64,000 nt of DNA from Melioribacter sp. Its GTDB lineage: Bacteria; Bacteroidota; Ignavibacteria; Ignavibacteriales; Melioribacteraceae. The notes beneath the pieces are model-generated. The model had not been told where the DNA came from and searched no databases. It worked only from the letters and a program-made list of their open reading frames with translations. The stretch lies in the NCBI GenBank assembly GCA_026417975.1, contig JAOACD010000008.1, positions 1-64,000 of the forward strand. The letters are read 5' to 3'. The translations under genes and the position numbers were made by a program. Positions 9,306 to 17,753 of the stretch are shown piece by piece (position 1 is the first letter of the stretch; every line of letters begins with the position of its first letter).

Positions 9306-9406
9306 TTAACCTTCCCTACGCCGGCATTACCCGGATCAGGTTCAAAAGGCCGAAGTCGCATTCTAGACTTCCTCTCAGCCGGGTTGTCCCCAGCTTCCTC
9401 GGTTAA
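9306..9406 (-). promoter_or_regulatory. TPP riboswitch (THI element)
   Basis: On the minus strand the leader of thiC carries the conserved THI elements in order: GCTGGGG, CTGAGAGG, a P3-type hairpin (AAGTC...GACTT), then TTTTGAACCTGATCCGGGTA and ATGCCGGCGTAGGGAAGG. The closing stem P1 pairs TTAACC (9401-9406) with GGTTAA (9306-9311). The CCGG...CCGG stem frames the GTAAT loop, as in known aptamers. It lies 82 bases ahead of thiC and should repress thiC, the PurM-like gene, thiD and thiE when thiamine diphosphate is plentiful. Confidence 0.96.
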
Positions 9407-9455
9407 TACAAATATCTATAAATTTTCTTTAAGATACAATTTCGATTTTAAATAA

Positions 9456-10526
9456 TTAATTCCCTTGTGTACTAATAAATTTTTTTACTTTCTCATATAC
9501 CATTTCGACAGTCAATTCTTTAATGCACTTAAATTTTATATCATTTCTAACACATGTTAAGGGTTTTGGTGAATAATAAAAACAAGGTGAACATTCAAGT
9601 TCTAAAGAAGCTATCTCATAATTTGTTTTCCATGGATGAATATAATTCTTATTTGTTGGACCAATTATTGCAACTACATTAATTTTAAGCGCAGATGCAA
9701 TATGCATTAAACTGGAATCATTTGTTACAAAAATCTTACAGTGCCTCATTATAGAAGCTGAATGTATCAACGAACTTGTATTTACACTTAGTACAAAACC
9801 AGAGTTTATATTGCTTACGATAACATCTTTAAGATGTTTTTCTTCCGGTCCACCAAATACTAAAATTTTTGCTTTGTAATTATTAATTAATAGATTTCCA
9901 AGATTCACAAATTTTTCTAATTCCCATCTTCTTTTATCATGATTTTTTAATGTTGAACACCCTGGATGAAATCCAATTATTAAATCATTTTTATCAAGAT
10001 TATTTCTATAAAGAAAATCTTCTGCATACTTAAGATCATCTTTAGTGAAATTAATTATTAATTGAGGAATATCGTCTACTTTTTTGCCTATAATTAATTC
10101 ACATAGTCGTATATTCTCTTCTACATTATGAAGATTATCTTCTTCTTTCACTCTTAAGTTATTTAGAAATCCCAAATTAACTAAATCTCTTCTGAGATAC
10201 TCAATTGCTAAACGTTTTTTCGCTCCTAGAATAAAATTAATTATATTGTATTCTTTTCTATTAGAAGGATAAACATTAATTGTTATATCATATTTTTTTC
10301 TTAAGCGAAGAAGAAAAAAAAGAGATTTGACTTTTCCTTCTTTCAAAAATTCCCAAAAGTATATCTTCGATACCTCTGGAAGTCTTTCATAAATTTCTTT
10401 AACTCCCTTATACATTACCAAAGCATCTATATCTGCAAAGGGTAATTCTTCTTTTAATTTTCTTAGTGCAGGAGTAAACATTAATGCATCTCCAATGCCC
10501 GATAAAGCATTAACAAGAATTTTCAT
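9456..10526 (-). CDS. Glycosyltransferase family 9 (heptosyltransferase-like)
   Basis: The 356-residue protein begins MKILVNALSGIGDALMFTPA, the GT9 N-terminal signature for acceptor binding. The C-terminal half has GFHPGCSTLKNHDKRRW, VFGGPEEK and VTNDSSLMHIASAL with AIIGPTNKNYIHPW, the ADP-heptose-binding side of WaaC/WaaF/RfaQ-type enzymes. Near the end is a cysteine-bearing stretch (LECSPCFYYSPKPLTC) common in GT9 proteins of this group. It probably adds a sugar to a surface polysaccharide or LPS core. The exact donor is not readable. It stands alone between the DUF2723 gene and the thiamine operon. Confidence 0.85.
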   Translation of the reverse strand: MKILVNALSGIGDALMFTPALRKLKEELPFADIDALVMYKGVKEIYERLPEVSKIYFWEFLKEGKVKSLFFLLRLRKKYDITINVYPSNRKEYNIINFILGAKKRLAIEYLRRDLVNLGFLNNLRVKEEDNLHNVEENIRLCELIIGKKVDDIPQLIINFTKDDLKYAEDFLYRNNLDKNDLIIGFHPGCSTLKNHDKRRWELEKFVNLGNLLINNYKAKILVFGGPEEKHLKDVIVSNINSGFVLSVNTSSLIHSASIMRHCKIFVTNDSSLMHIASALKINVVAIIGPTNKNYIHPWKTNYEIASLELECSPCFYYSPKPLTCVRNDIKFKCIKELTVEMVYEKVKKFISTQGN

Positions 10527-10628
10527 AATATTCTTTTTTTAATACCCTTTTTATTATTTAAGCCTTTATATTCTACTTTCAATGTTATAATTCACAAATC
10601 TGTTTTCAATAAAAATTTTCATGGAAAT

Positions 10629-10677
10629 AAAAAAACAGATGGCACTAGCTTTTACGATTTAAGCTGTGCCATCTGTT
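10629..10677 (-). terminator. Rho-independent terminator after the DUF2723 gene
   Basis: AACAGATGGCAC (10634-10645) pairs perfectly with GTGCCATCTGTT (10666-10677), and the stem is extended inward by AGCT/AGCT. On the minus strand the hairpin is followed by a run of T (complement of the A-run 10629-10635), 17 bases past the DUF2723 stop codon. Confidence 0.88.
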
Positions 10678-10694
10678 ATTCAAGAAACATGAAA

Positions 10695-13577
10695 TTAATT
10701 AGACTTAGTAGTATCCAATCCTGCAAGTTTACGATATTTATTCAACATAACTTTTATTGTTTCATCATAAGGCAAATAAGAAGACAATCTATTTAATAAG
10801 TCAACGGCATCTTTGTACATTTTTAAATTTTCATAATGTGTCAATAAAATATCATAAGGATTGTTCCAGCTTGAATAATCCTGAGGATTTTTTTCAAGAG
10901 CTTTTTTAGCAATATCTATTACTTCTTTAGCATAGATAGTATATTGTTTTAAGTCGCCTGCAGCATAATAAAGACGTGCAATATCGTGTTGTATTCTGTA
11001 ATCTATAGGAATTACTGAACGTGGTATTTTCTTTTCCATCATATTCAGAGTTTCTACTGCTTTAGTGCTATCCTTTTTTGAATACAAATAATGAATTGCT
11101 AATCTAAGAAATGTATTTCTATAATTTTGAACAAGTCTTTCATGATTTTCATCAAAGAAAATTGTTTTATCATTTAGACCTCTGAATTTAAATCCTGGCC
11201 TATAAGTTTTACTAAATCCTTGTGGCTCGTCAAATAATTGCTTTCGAGTAATTGGCTCATTAATGTAATCAAATGATTGAGCATCAAATTTTTTTGGCAC
11301 TACTCTTAATGCAACACCTTCCATTTGTAAATAGTCATCCAAGCTAAGTTTACTATCATCAGAACAAGTCATAGCAAAATAAACAGGTCGTTTCCATTTA
11401 CTTTGCATAATAATATCAAGAACGGCTAAATCCTGAACCCTTATTGCTTTAATATTTCCATATTGGACAGGATTTTTCATCAACCATGTTATTTTACCTT
11501 TTTTAATTATAGAAGTATCAGTTATTCCCCATTCTTTAATTACATCTTGAGGAACCGGTATAGACATTTCAGTAGGTTCCCATCTTTGAACAGTGAGCTG
11601 ATCAATTTCTTCATCTGTAAAACTCATTTCAACTTTTTGAGCTCCATATGGAGAAGTATTTTTTAATTGCTTGATATACCAAGGAGTATTTAACAAACTA
11701 AGATTAGCAATTCTAACATCACGTCTTACGCCTTCAACATCTTGCAAATACCATAGAGGGAAGGTATCGTTATCTCCATTAGTAAATAAAATTGCATTAG
11801 GGGCAACACTTTGTAAAAGGTTATAAGCATAATCCCACGGCACATAATTTCTTGAGCGGTCATGTTCAAAATAATTTGCATGTAGCATATTAACTGGAAT
11901 AGTAACTATACCAAAAAGTAGAATAATTATAGCTGCGGGTTTAGGGTTTTTTATTTTATTAAATTTTTCATATAGCAGCTCTATCAACCCTCGCATACCA
12001 AGTGCAATCCATAATGAGAACACAAAGAAAGCCCCTACATAAAAGTAATCTCTTTCACGTGGTTGAGGCTCCTGCTGATTTTGATAAAATGCTGTCAAGT
12101 AACCAAGAAATATAAACATCACAAGAAAAACAGACGCCATCTTCCAATCTCTGCGGAAATGAAAATACAAACCGAATAAACCTATAAAAAATGGAATACC
12201 ATACAAATCTTTCCAATCTACCCCACTATCTTGATAAGTTGAAACCCTTCCTATATAATTCCAAAAAAGATATCGATTAAACATATGGTCCATCTGATAG
12301 CGCCACAAAAAATCAAGATCACTTGAGTAGTTCGTATAAATTAATTGTTGATGAGGTTCATTTGAAAATCGTCTTTTGAAAGTTGGGAAATCACCATATT
12401 GCTCACGATTTAAATACGACTCAAGTTCTGTAAATGTTTTTGGACTATTCATATTAATTGGAGTTTCCTGATTAGCACGTATAATTATCATTGCATAAGT
12501 TGTAATCCCTATCATTGCAAAGAAAATACACTTTAAGATAAGATTAAAAGTGGGTTTATTATTCTTAGAAGTCCAATAAATTCCATACCCAAGAACAACA
12601 AACATCAAAACAGATATAACAACGTCAAAAACAAGATTATTACCTGCAACAATTGTTATTAATTTCGGAACATACTTTACAATACCTGGATACACAGTTA
12701 TAAGTGCTATTCCACCAACAATCATTGGAATATAAAATGAACTTCTCTGAAAAATCTTTTTATAAAAAGCCCCCATAAATAAAATGCTAACAACTACAAA
12801 AACCATTAAAAATCTTGTATCCACTTGACGATATTCTTCGTAAGTAGGAGGAGTAGATTCATTAAGCGAGGCCCACATTATGAATGCAATTGCAAGTATT
12901 ATTATTGAGTGTGCAATAAATATTATTCCAGTTTTCTTAAGAACTTCTTCATCTGTAACATACTTTCTAAATATAACAACCATAACAATAGGGACAATTG
13001 CTAAAACCGACATTAAGTGAACACCCGTTGAAAGACCAATTAAGTAAGCTATTAAAATCAAATATTTTTCATTATCAGGCTCATCAGCTTTTTCGTTCCA
13101 TAAAATCATAAGCCAAATTACTAACGATATAAAAAAAGTCGATGTTGCATAAACTTCCGCTTCTACAGCATTAAACCAGAATGTATCACTAAAAGAAAGA
13201 GATAGAGCCCCAATTGCAGCAGAAAGATAGATTGTTATTGCATCAAACAAATTGTCGGGTTCTCTTTTCCTATAATTGTTAATTAATTTTACTGCTATTA
13301 AGTATAAGAACATTACTGTAAAAGCACTAGCTAAAACTGAAATCATATTAACACGAAAGCCAATATTTTCTGCAAACGGTATCATCGAAAATACTCTACC
13401 CAAAATAAGAAACAGAGGAGTACCAGGAGGATGAGGAACTTGCAATGCGTATGATGACGCTATAAATTCACCACAGTCCCAAAAGGAAACTGAAGGTTGA
13501 GCTGTTCTCAAAAAAACAAAAAAACTGATAAAAAAAACAATAGTAGCAATAATTCGATTTAATAATTTGTAGCTCAT
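10695..13577 (-). CDS. DUF2723 (TMEM260-type) membrane glycosyltransferase
   Basis: This 960-residue protein starts with a membrane helix and then the family signature SVSFWDCGEFIASSYAL followed by QVPHPPGTPLFLILGR. The Asp-Cys-Gly-Glu and His-Pro-Pro-Gly residues sit in the first extracytoplasmic loop, as in GT-C fold enzymes. About a dozen further helices run to roughly residue 560. A C-terminal soluble half follows, with a nucleotide-like NGDNDTFPLWYLQ motif and TPR-like helices near the end. The human relative TMEM260 is a protein O-mannosyltransferase, so O-glycosylation of secreted or surface proteins is likely, with a polyprenyl-linked donor. It shares an operon with the small protein upstream and ends at a strong terminator. 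Confidence 0.85.
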   Translation of the reverse strand: MSYKLLNRIIATIVFFISFFVFLRTAQPSVSFWDCGEFIASSYALQVPHPPGTPLFLILGRVFSMIPFAENIGFRVNMISVLASAFTVMFLYLIAVKLINNYRKREPDNLFDAITIYLSAAIGALSLSFSDTFWFNAVEAEVYATSTFFISLVIWLMILWNEKADEPDNEKYLILIAYLIGLSTGVHLMSVLAIVPIVMVVIFRKYVTDEEVLKKTGIIFIAHSIIILAIAFIMWASLNESTPPTYEEYRQVDTRFLMVFVVVSILFMGAFYKKIFQRSSFYIPMIVGGIALITVYPGIVKYVPKLITIVAGNNLVFDVVISVLMFVVLGYGIYWTSKNNKPTFNLILKCIFFAMIGITTYAMIIIRANQETPINMNSPKTFTELESYLNREQYGDFPTFKRRFSNEPHQQLIYTNYSSDLDFLWRYQMDHMFNRYLFWNYIGRVSTYQDSGVDWKDLYGIPFFIGLFGLYFHFRRDWKMASVFLVMFIFLGYLTAFYQNQQEPQPRERDYFYVGAFFVFSLWIALGMRGLIELLYEKFNKIKNPKPAAIIILLFGIVTIPVNMLHANYFEHDRSRNYVPWDYAYNLLQSVAPNAILFTNGDNDTFPLWYLQDVEGVRRDVRIANLSLLNTPWYIKQLKNTSPYGAQKVEMSFTDEEIDQLTVQRWEPTEMSIPVPQDVIKEWGITDTSIIKKGKITWLMKNPVQYGNIKAIRVQDLAVLDIIMQSKWKRPVYFAMTCSDDSKLSLDDYLQMEGVALRVVPKKFDAQSFDYINEPITRKQLFDEPQGFSKTYRPGFKFRGLNDKTIFFDENHERLVQNYRNTFLRLAIHYLYSKKDSTKAVETLNMMEKKIPRSVIPIDYRIQHDIARLYYAAGDLKQYTIYAKEVIDIAKKALEKNPQDYSSWNNPYDILLTHYENLKMYKDAVDLLNRLSSYLPYDETIKVMLNKYRKLAGLDTTKSN

Positions 13578-13596
13578 TTTAACACCATAATTTTTT

Positions 13597-13842
13597 TCAA
13601 GAAGTCTGGTTATTTGAATCGTTATCAGGTTTTTTAAAGAGATAATCGTAATTCTTTCTCTCTCTATTGACGTGATATTTAATATACAACTCTTTTAACC
13701 TTTCCATTGATAGTTTATCAAGATCCTCATCGTCTTTGTGGCGGCGTAAAAGCATTTTATACTCTTCTAATTCTTTCGAATTAAATTTCTTTTCATACTT
13801 TTTTAAAATTTCAAAATACTTTTTTTGTTCGGAAGAACTCAT
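13597..13842 (-). CDS. Small charged helical protein of unknown function
   Basis: The 81-residue product has no cysteine or membrane segment. It is rich in Lys, Glu and Asp and looks mostly helical (KKYFEILKKYEKKFNSKELE), with a polar, disordered tail (NDSNNQTS). It begins with an ATG and ends 19 bases before the DUF2723 gene, so it is probably cotranscribed with it. It has no shadow gene on the other strand and its codon use resembles its neighbours. I do not recognise a family. A small partner of the large glycosyltransferase is possible on position alone. Confidence 0.6.
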   Translation of the reverse strand: MSSSEQKKYFEILKKYEKKFNSKELEEYKMLLRRHKDDEDLDKLSMERLKELYIKYHVNRERKNYDYLFKKPDNDSNNQTS

Positions 13843-13933
13843 ATTTTATATTCTTTGTTATTAAATTTATTAGTGAAATTAAATAAAATAATAAACAATA
13901 AAAAACAAATTAAAAATAAAATTATCTTCTACT

Positions 13934-14572
13934 ATGCAAGTTTACAAAAATTTTCTTCCTATTGTTTCAATAATTTTACCTACGTATAATCGAAAATCTT
14001 TTCTTAAAAGGGCTATAAATTCTGTTTTGAATCAAACTTTTAAAGAATGGGAATTAATTATAGTTGACGACGGTAGCACAGATAATTCTTTTAGCCTAAT
14101 AAATGAATACATAATGAACTATGAAAATATAAGATATTTAAGGCATTCTAATAGAAAACCACCACTATCAACAAATGCAGGTATTCTTTCATCTGTTGGA
14201 AACTTTATTACTTTCTTAGGAAGCGACGATGAATATAAACCAGAACATTTAGAACTTAGAGTGAACTTTATGAAAAAAAATCCACATCTAGATTTTATAC
14301 ACGGAGGGGTTGAAATTATTGGTCCACCTTATGTAAAAGACAAAAATGATTTATCAAAATTAATTCATTTATCTGAGTGTGTAATTGGTGGAACCTTTTT
14401 CGCAAAGCGATACGTATTCTTCGAGCTTGAAGGTTTTAAAGATTTAAAGTATAGTGATGACTCTGATTTTTTCGAAAGAGCACAACAAAAATATAAAATT
14501 GCTAAGGTAGATTTCCCTACTTACATATACTATCGCGACACCCCTGATAGCATTTGCTCAACAATCGAATAA
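13934..14572 (+). CDS. Family 2 glycosyltransferase
   Basis: The 212-residue protein has the GT-A fold opening IVSIILPTYNRKSFLKRAIN followed by SVLNQTFKEWELIIVDDGST, with the donor-binding DDGS. FLGSDDEYKPEHLE supplies the metal-binding DXD-like acidic pair, and YSDDSDFFERA is the likely catalytic acidic region. It is short for GT2, a bare catalytic domain with no membrane helix. It probably adds a sugar to a surface polysaccharide or glycan, along with the GT9 and DUF2723 enzymes nearby. It converges with the next gene with no gap between the stop codons. No Shine-Dalgarno is seen. Confidence 0.85.
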   Translation: MQVYKNFLPIVSIILPTYNRKSFLKRAINSVLNQTFKEWELIIVDDGSTDNSFSLINEYIMNYENIRYLRHSNRKPPLSTNAGILSSVGNFITFLGSDDEYKPEHLELRVNFMKKNPHLDFIHGGVEIIGPPYVKDKNDLSKLIHLSECVIGGTFFAKRYVFFELEGFKDLKYSDDSDFFERAQQKYKIAKVDFPTYIYYRDTPDSICSTIE

Positions 14573-15091
14573 TCAAGCTATTACTTTCTCCCTTTTCCTA
14601 AAAACTAAATAAGAATAAAACGATATCATTAATGCAACCACTAATTGAATATAAATAGGCGTGTCGATAAGGTCCGATTTAATTAACCCAATTGATATAA
14701 AAACGAATTTTAACAAGTAATAATAAAGTTTACTAACTATAATACTTAACAACATAACAAAGAAACGGTTCTTCATTTTATTTTTTAACAAGAAAAAAAG
14801 AAATAAATTTAATAACAATTCAGTAGAAATAATAATTGCTTTAATAAATGATGGATGACTTGAAATTAACAATGAAAAGAAAGGGAGTATAATAGCAAGT
14901 AAAAAAGTATTCCTTGGCGAGGTATAGAAAAGAGAAACTAATAACATTATTCTCATAGGTTCAAGTAAATATAATGGAATTCCTATCATATGAGAAACTG
15001 CTGGAACTAATGTAATCACCGAAAGTGCAATTAAATCGTAAGTAATATTTTTTATTTTACTTTCACTTAAAAGAATTGTGGATGTATTCAT
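14573..15091 (-). CDS. Small multi-pass membrane protein, possibly an ECF-type substrate-binding subunit
   Basis: The 172-residue protein has five or six hydrophobic helices with short loops (IALSVITLVPAVSHMIGIPL, IMLLVSLFYT, NTFLLAIILPFFSLLIS, LLLNLFLFFLL, ILVSKLYYYLLKFVFISIGL and a C-terminal pair). The size, helix count and a proline-rich first pair resemble S components of ECF transporters and related small membrane proteins, but no substrate signature is present. The ATG has AAGGTG upstream. It is divergent from the Tat-exported DUF362 gene 95 bases away. The DUF362/polyferredoxin pair next door may be functionally linked, but this is only positional. The family call is weak. Confidence 0.5.
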   Translation of the reverse strand: MNTSTILLSESKIKNITYDLIALSVITLVPAVSHMIGIPLYLLEPMRIMLLVSLFYTSPRNTFLLAIILPFFSLLISSHPSFIKAIIISTELLLNLFLFFLLKNKMKNRFFVMLLSIIVSKLYYYLLKFVFISIGLIKSDLIDTPIYIQLVVALMISFYSYLVFRKREKVIA

Positions 15092-15186
15092 TTTTTCACC
15101 TTAAAAGTATTCATTAATTCTTGAATACAATATAATATATATCTATCTTTTAATAAAAGATTTTCGCGAAAAAAAGGAAAAAAATT

Positions 15187-16113
15187 ATGAAAAGAAGAGA
15201 GTTTATTAAAAAAAGCGCAAAAACAGGAATACTAGTTAGTCTTTCCTTTTCTTTACCTGGTTTTGTTGGGAAATACGTACACAAATTAGAATCAAATCAA
15301 ACACAAAATTATGACTTAGTTGCAATTAAGGGTGGTGAGCCCGACAAAATGTTTGATGAGGCTATTAAATCTTTGGGTGGAATGAAAACCTTTATAAGGA
15401 AAAATCAAACGGTTCTAATCAAACCAAATATTGGTTGGGACGTTTCACCTGAAAGAGCAGCTAACACTAATCCAAAACTTGTAAAACGTGTAATCGAACA
15501 TTGTTATGAAGCAGGTGCAAAAAAAGTTTATGTATTTGACCACACATGTGATGATTGGAAAAGATGTTACTCTAATAGCGGCATTGAAAAAGCAGTAAAA
15601 GATGCTGGCGGAGAAATTGTTCCAGCAAATAGCGAAAATTACTACCATGAAGTAGAAATTAAGAACGGGAAAAAATTAAAAAAAGACAAAGTACATGAAT
15701 TAGTTCTTGAATGTGACGTTTTTATTAACATGCCTATTTTAAAAAATCATGGTTCTACAAGATTAACAATTTCTATGAAGAACTTAATGGGCGTAGTTTG
15801 GGATAGGGGTTACTGGCATCGAACTGATTTACATCAATGCATTGCAGATTTTTCTACATTCAGAAAACCGGATTTAAACATAGTAGATGCTTATTATGTG
15901 TTAAAGAGCAATGGTCCCCGAGGAGTCTCTTTAAGCGACGTGGTAATTATGAAATCCCAAATTATCTCAAGAGATATTGTGGCTGCAGATGCTGCCGCTG
16001 CAAAACTTTTTGGATTAAATCCAGATGAAATACGACACATCTCTTTAGCTCATGAAATGGGAGTGGGAACTAAAGACCTTAATTCACTAAAAATTAATCG
16101 TATTATACTTTAA
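15187..16113 (+). CDS. Tat-exported DUF362 protein
   Basis: The N-terminus MKRREFIKKSAKTGILVSLS is a twin-arginine signal, implying export of a folded, probably cofactor-bearing protein. The rest matches the DUF362 layout: VLIKPNIGWD near residue 80, TNPKLVKRVIEHCYEAGAKK, a Cys-containing stretch YVFDHTCDDWKRCY, and IFINMPILKNH with STRLTISMKNLMG. Some DUF362 proteins carry ferredoxin domains; this one does not, although residues near HTCDDWKRC could bind metal. The downstream polyferredoxin gene starts 2 bases after the stop, so the two form one redox unit. Biochemical function of the family is unknown. Confidence 0.8.
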   Translation: MKRREFIKKSAKTGILVSLSFSLPGFVGKYVHKLESNQTQNYDLVAIKGGEPDKMFDEAIKSLGGMKTFIRKNQTVLIKPNIGWDVSPERAANTNPKLVKRVIEHCYEAGAKKVYVFDHTCDDWKRCYSNSGIEKAVKDAGGEIVPANSENYYHEVEIKNGKKLKKDKVHELVLECDVFINMPILKNHGSTRLTISMKNLMGVVWDRGYWHRTDLHQCIADFSTFRKPDLNIVDAYYVLKSNGPRGVSLSDVVIMKSQIISRDIVAADAAAAKLFGLNPDEIRHISLAHEMGVGTKDLNSLKINRIIL

Positions 16114-16115
16114 AA

Positions 16116-17693
16116 ATGGACAATACATCATTCAGAAAAATACGTATTGCTCTCTCATTTCTATTTTTTATTCCAACAACTATTATTTTAATTAACTTCT
16201 CAGAGCAAATACCATCTTCATTAACAAAATATATAACATACTTCCAATTTGTACCATCTCTACTCAAAGCTTTTTCCTTATTTACAATATTTTCTACCGG
16301 CTTTATATTGATTCTATTGTTAACAACACTTTTGGGAAGAATTTACTGTTCCACTATTTGTCCTTTAGGATTCTTCCAAGATGTCATTAATTACATTTCA
16401 AAAAAAATTAAAAAAAGAAAAAAGAGATTTAATTATTCAAAAGAACAAAAGCTTCTTCGTTGGAGCTTACTTTTTTTATGTATTTTATTTTTTATTTCAG
16501 GTATTGCCCTTGGAATTAATCTATTAGACCCATATAGTATCTATGGAAGAATAACTGGACAAATTTTTCGGCCTATAATAATTGAACTAAATAATTTCTT
16601 TTCAGCTATTTTGGTTAATTTCAAAATTTATTGGCTTTACCCTTACGAAATAAAATCGTTTAACTTAGCTCCTTTCATAATATCACTTTTATTTTTTTTG
16701 CTAATCTCTTATATGGCATATAAAAATGGAAGGTTGTATTGTAATACTATTTGTCCAGTAGGCACATTACTAGGACTTATATCAAAATTTTCGTTATACA
16801 AGATTACTATAAATAAAGAAGAATGTCTAAGTTGCGGATTATGTGAAAGAGATTGTAAAGCAAATTGTATTGATAGTGAATCCAAAGCAGTAGATATGTC
16901 AAGATGTGTAATGTGTTTCAATTGTATATCTCAATGTCCAACCGAAGGAATTATTTATAGTCATAAAAAACATTCGAAACAGAAGGAATATAAATTAGAA
17001 TTAATAGATGAGTCAAAAAGAAATTTTTTATTTTTGGTAGCAGGCTACATAACTGCATTATCACCAATATTTGCACAAGTTAAAAAGCAAATAACAATTA
17101 AAAAGAATAGTACAGTCCCGATATTTAGAGAAAATGCAATATCTCCACCCGGTTCGATAAGTATAAAAAGGTTTAATTCAATATGTACTGCATGTCACTT
17201 ATGTATAAGTACATGCCCAACTCAAGTTCTACAACCTTCATTTCTAGAGTATGGTATTAAAGGAATGCTTCAACCAAGATTAAACAACGAGGCTGGTTTC
17301 TGCAATTTTGATTGCAATATATGTAGCGAGGTATGTCCAACTGGTGCAATTTTACCTATCGAGCTTGAAAGGAAAAAATTAACACAACTTGGTATTGCAA
17401 AATTTATTAAACAAAATTGCATTGTTTATACTCAAAAAACAGAATGTGGTGCTTGTTCAGAACATTGCCCAACAAAAGCGGTTCATATGATTCCGTATGA
17501 AAATAATCTTGTAATCCCAGAGGTACGTGAAGAATATTGTATTGGTTGCGGCGCCTGTGAGTACGCTTGTCCAGTAAAACCATACAAAGCAATTTATGTA
17601 GAGGGAAACATTTATCACAAATTAGCCAAAAAAAACCTAGAGCAAGAGAAGCCCCAGATTAAAATTGATTATAAAAAAGAATTTCCTTTCTAA
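16116..17693 (+). CDS. Membrane-bound polyferredoxin (NapH/RdxA-like)
   Basis: The 525-residue protein has a membrane half with about five helices and two CX3CP motifs (CSTICPLGF, CNTICPVGT) of the NapH/NosR/RdxA type. Classical ferredoxin motifs follow: CLSCGLCERDCKANC, CVMCFNCISQCPTEG, and after a further hydrophobic segment near residue 310 CTACHLCISTCPTQ, CNFDCNICSEVCPTG, CGACSEHCPTK and CIGCGACEYACPVKP. This gives potential for about six 4Fe-4S clusters. The second half resembles a NapG/MauM-like ferredoxin, so the protein looks like a NapH-NapG type fusion. It probably moves electrons from the quinone pool to the Tat-exported DUF362 partner outside. No nap or nos catalytic gene is in view. 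Confidence 0.85.
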   Translation: MDNTSFRKIRIALSFLFFIPTTIILINFSEQIPSSLTKYITYFQFVPSLLKAFSLFTIFSTGFILILLLTTLLGRIYCSTICPLGFFQDVINYISKKIKKRKKRFNYSKEQKLLRWSLLFLCILFFISGIALGINLLDPYSIYGRITGQIFRPIIIELNNFFSAILVNFKIYWLYPYEIKSFNLAPFIISLLFFLLISYMAYKNGRLYCNTICPVGTLLGLISKFSLYKITINKEECLSCGLCERDCKANCIDSESKAVDMSRCVMCFNCISQCPTEGIIYSHKKHSKQKEYKLELIDESKRNFLFLVAGYITALSPIFAQVKKQITIKKNSTVPIFRENAISPPGSISIKRFNSICTACHLCISTCPTQVLQPSFLEYGIKGMLQPRLNNEAGFCNFDCNICSEVCPTGAILPIELERKKLTQLGIAKFIKQNCIVYTQKTECGACSEHCPTKAVHMIPYENNLVIPEVREEYCIGCGACEYACPVKPYKAIYVEGNIYHKLAKKNLEQEKPQIKIDYKKEFPF

Positions 17694-17753
17694 CTTTTAT
17701 AATTTTGTAAGATAATTATTCAATTTTTTTCAAAAACAAATGGGAGTTTTAAT

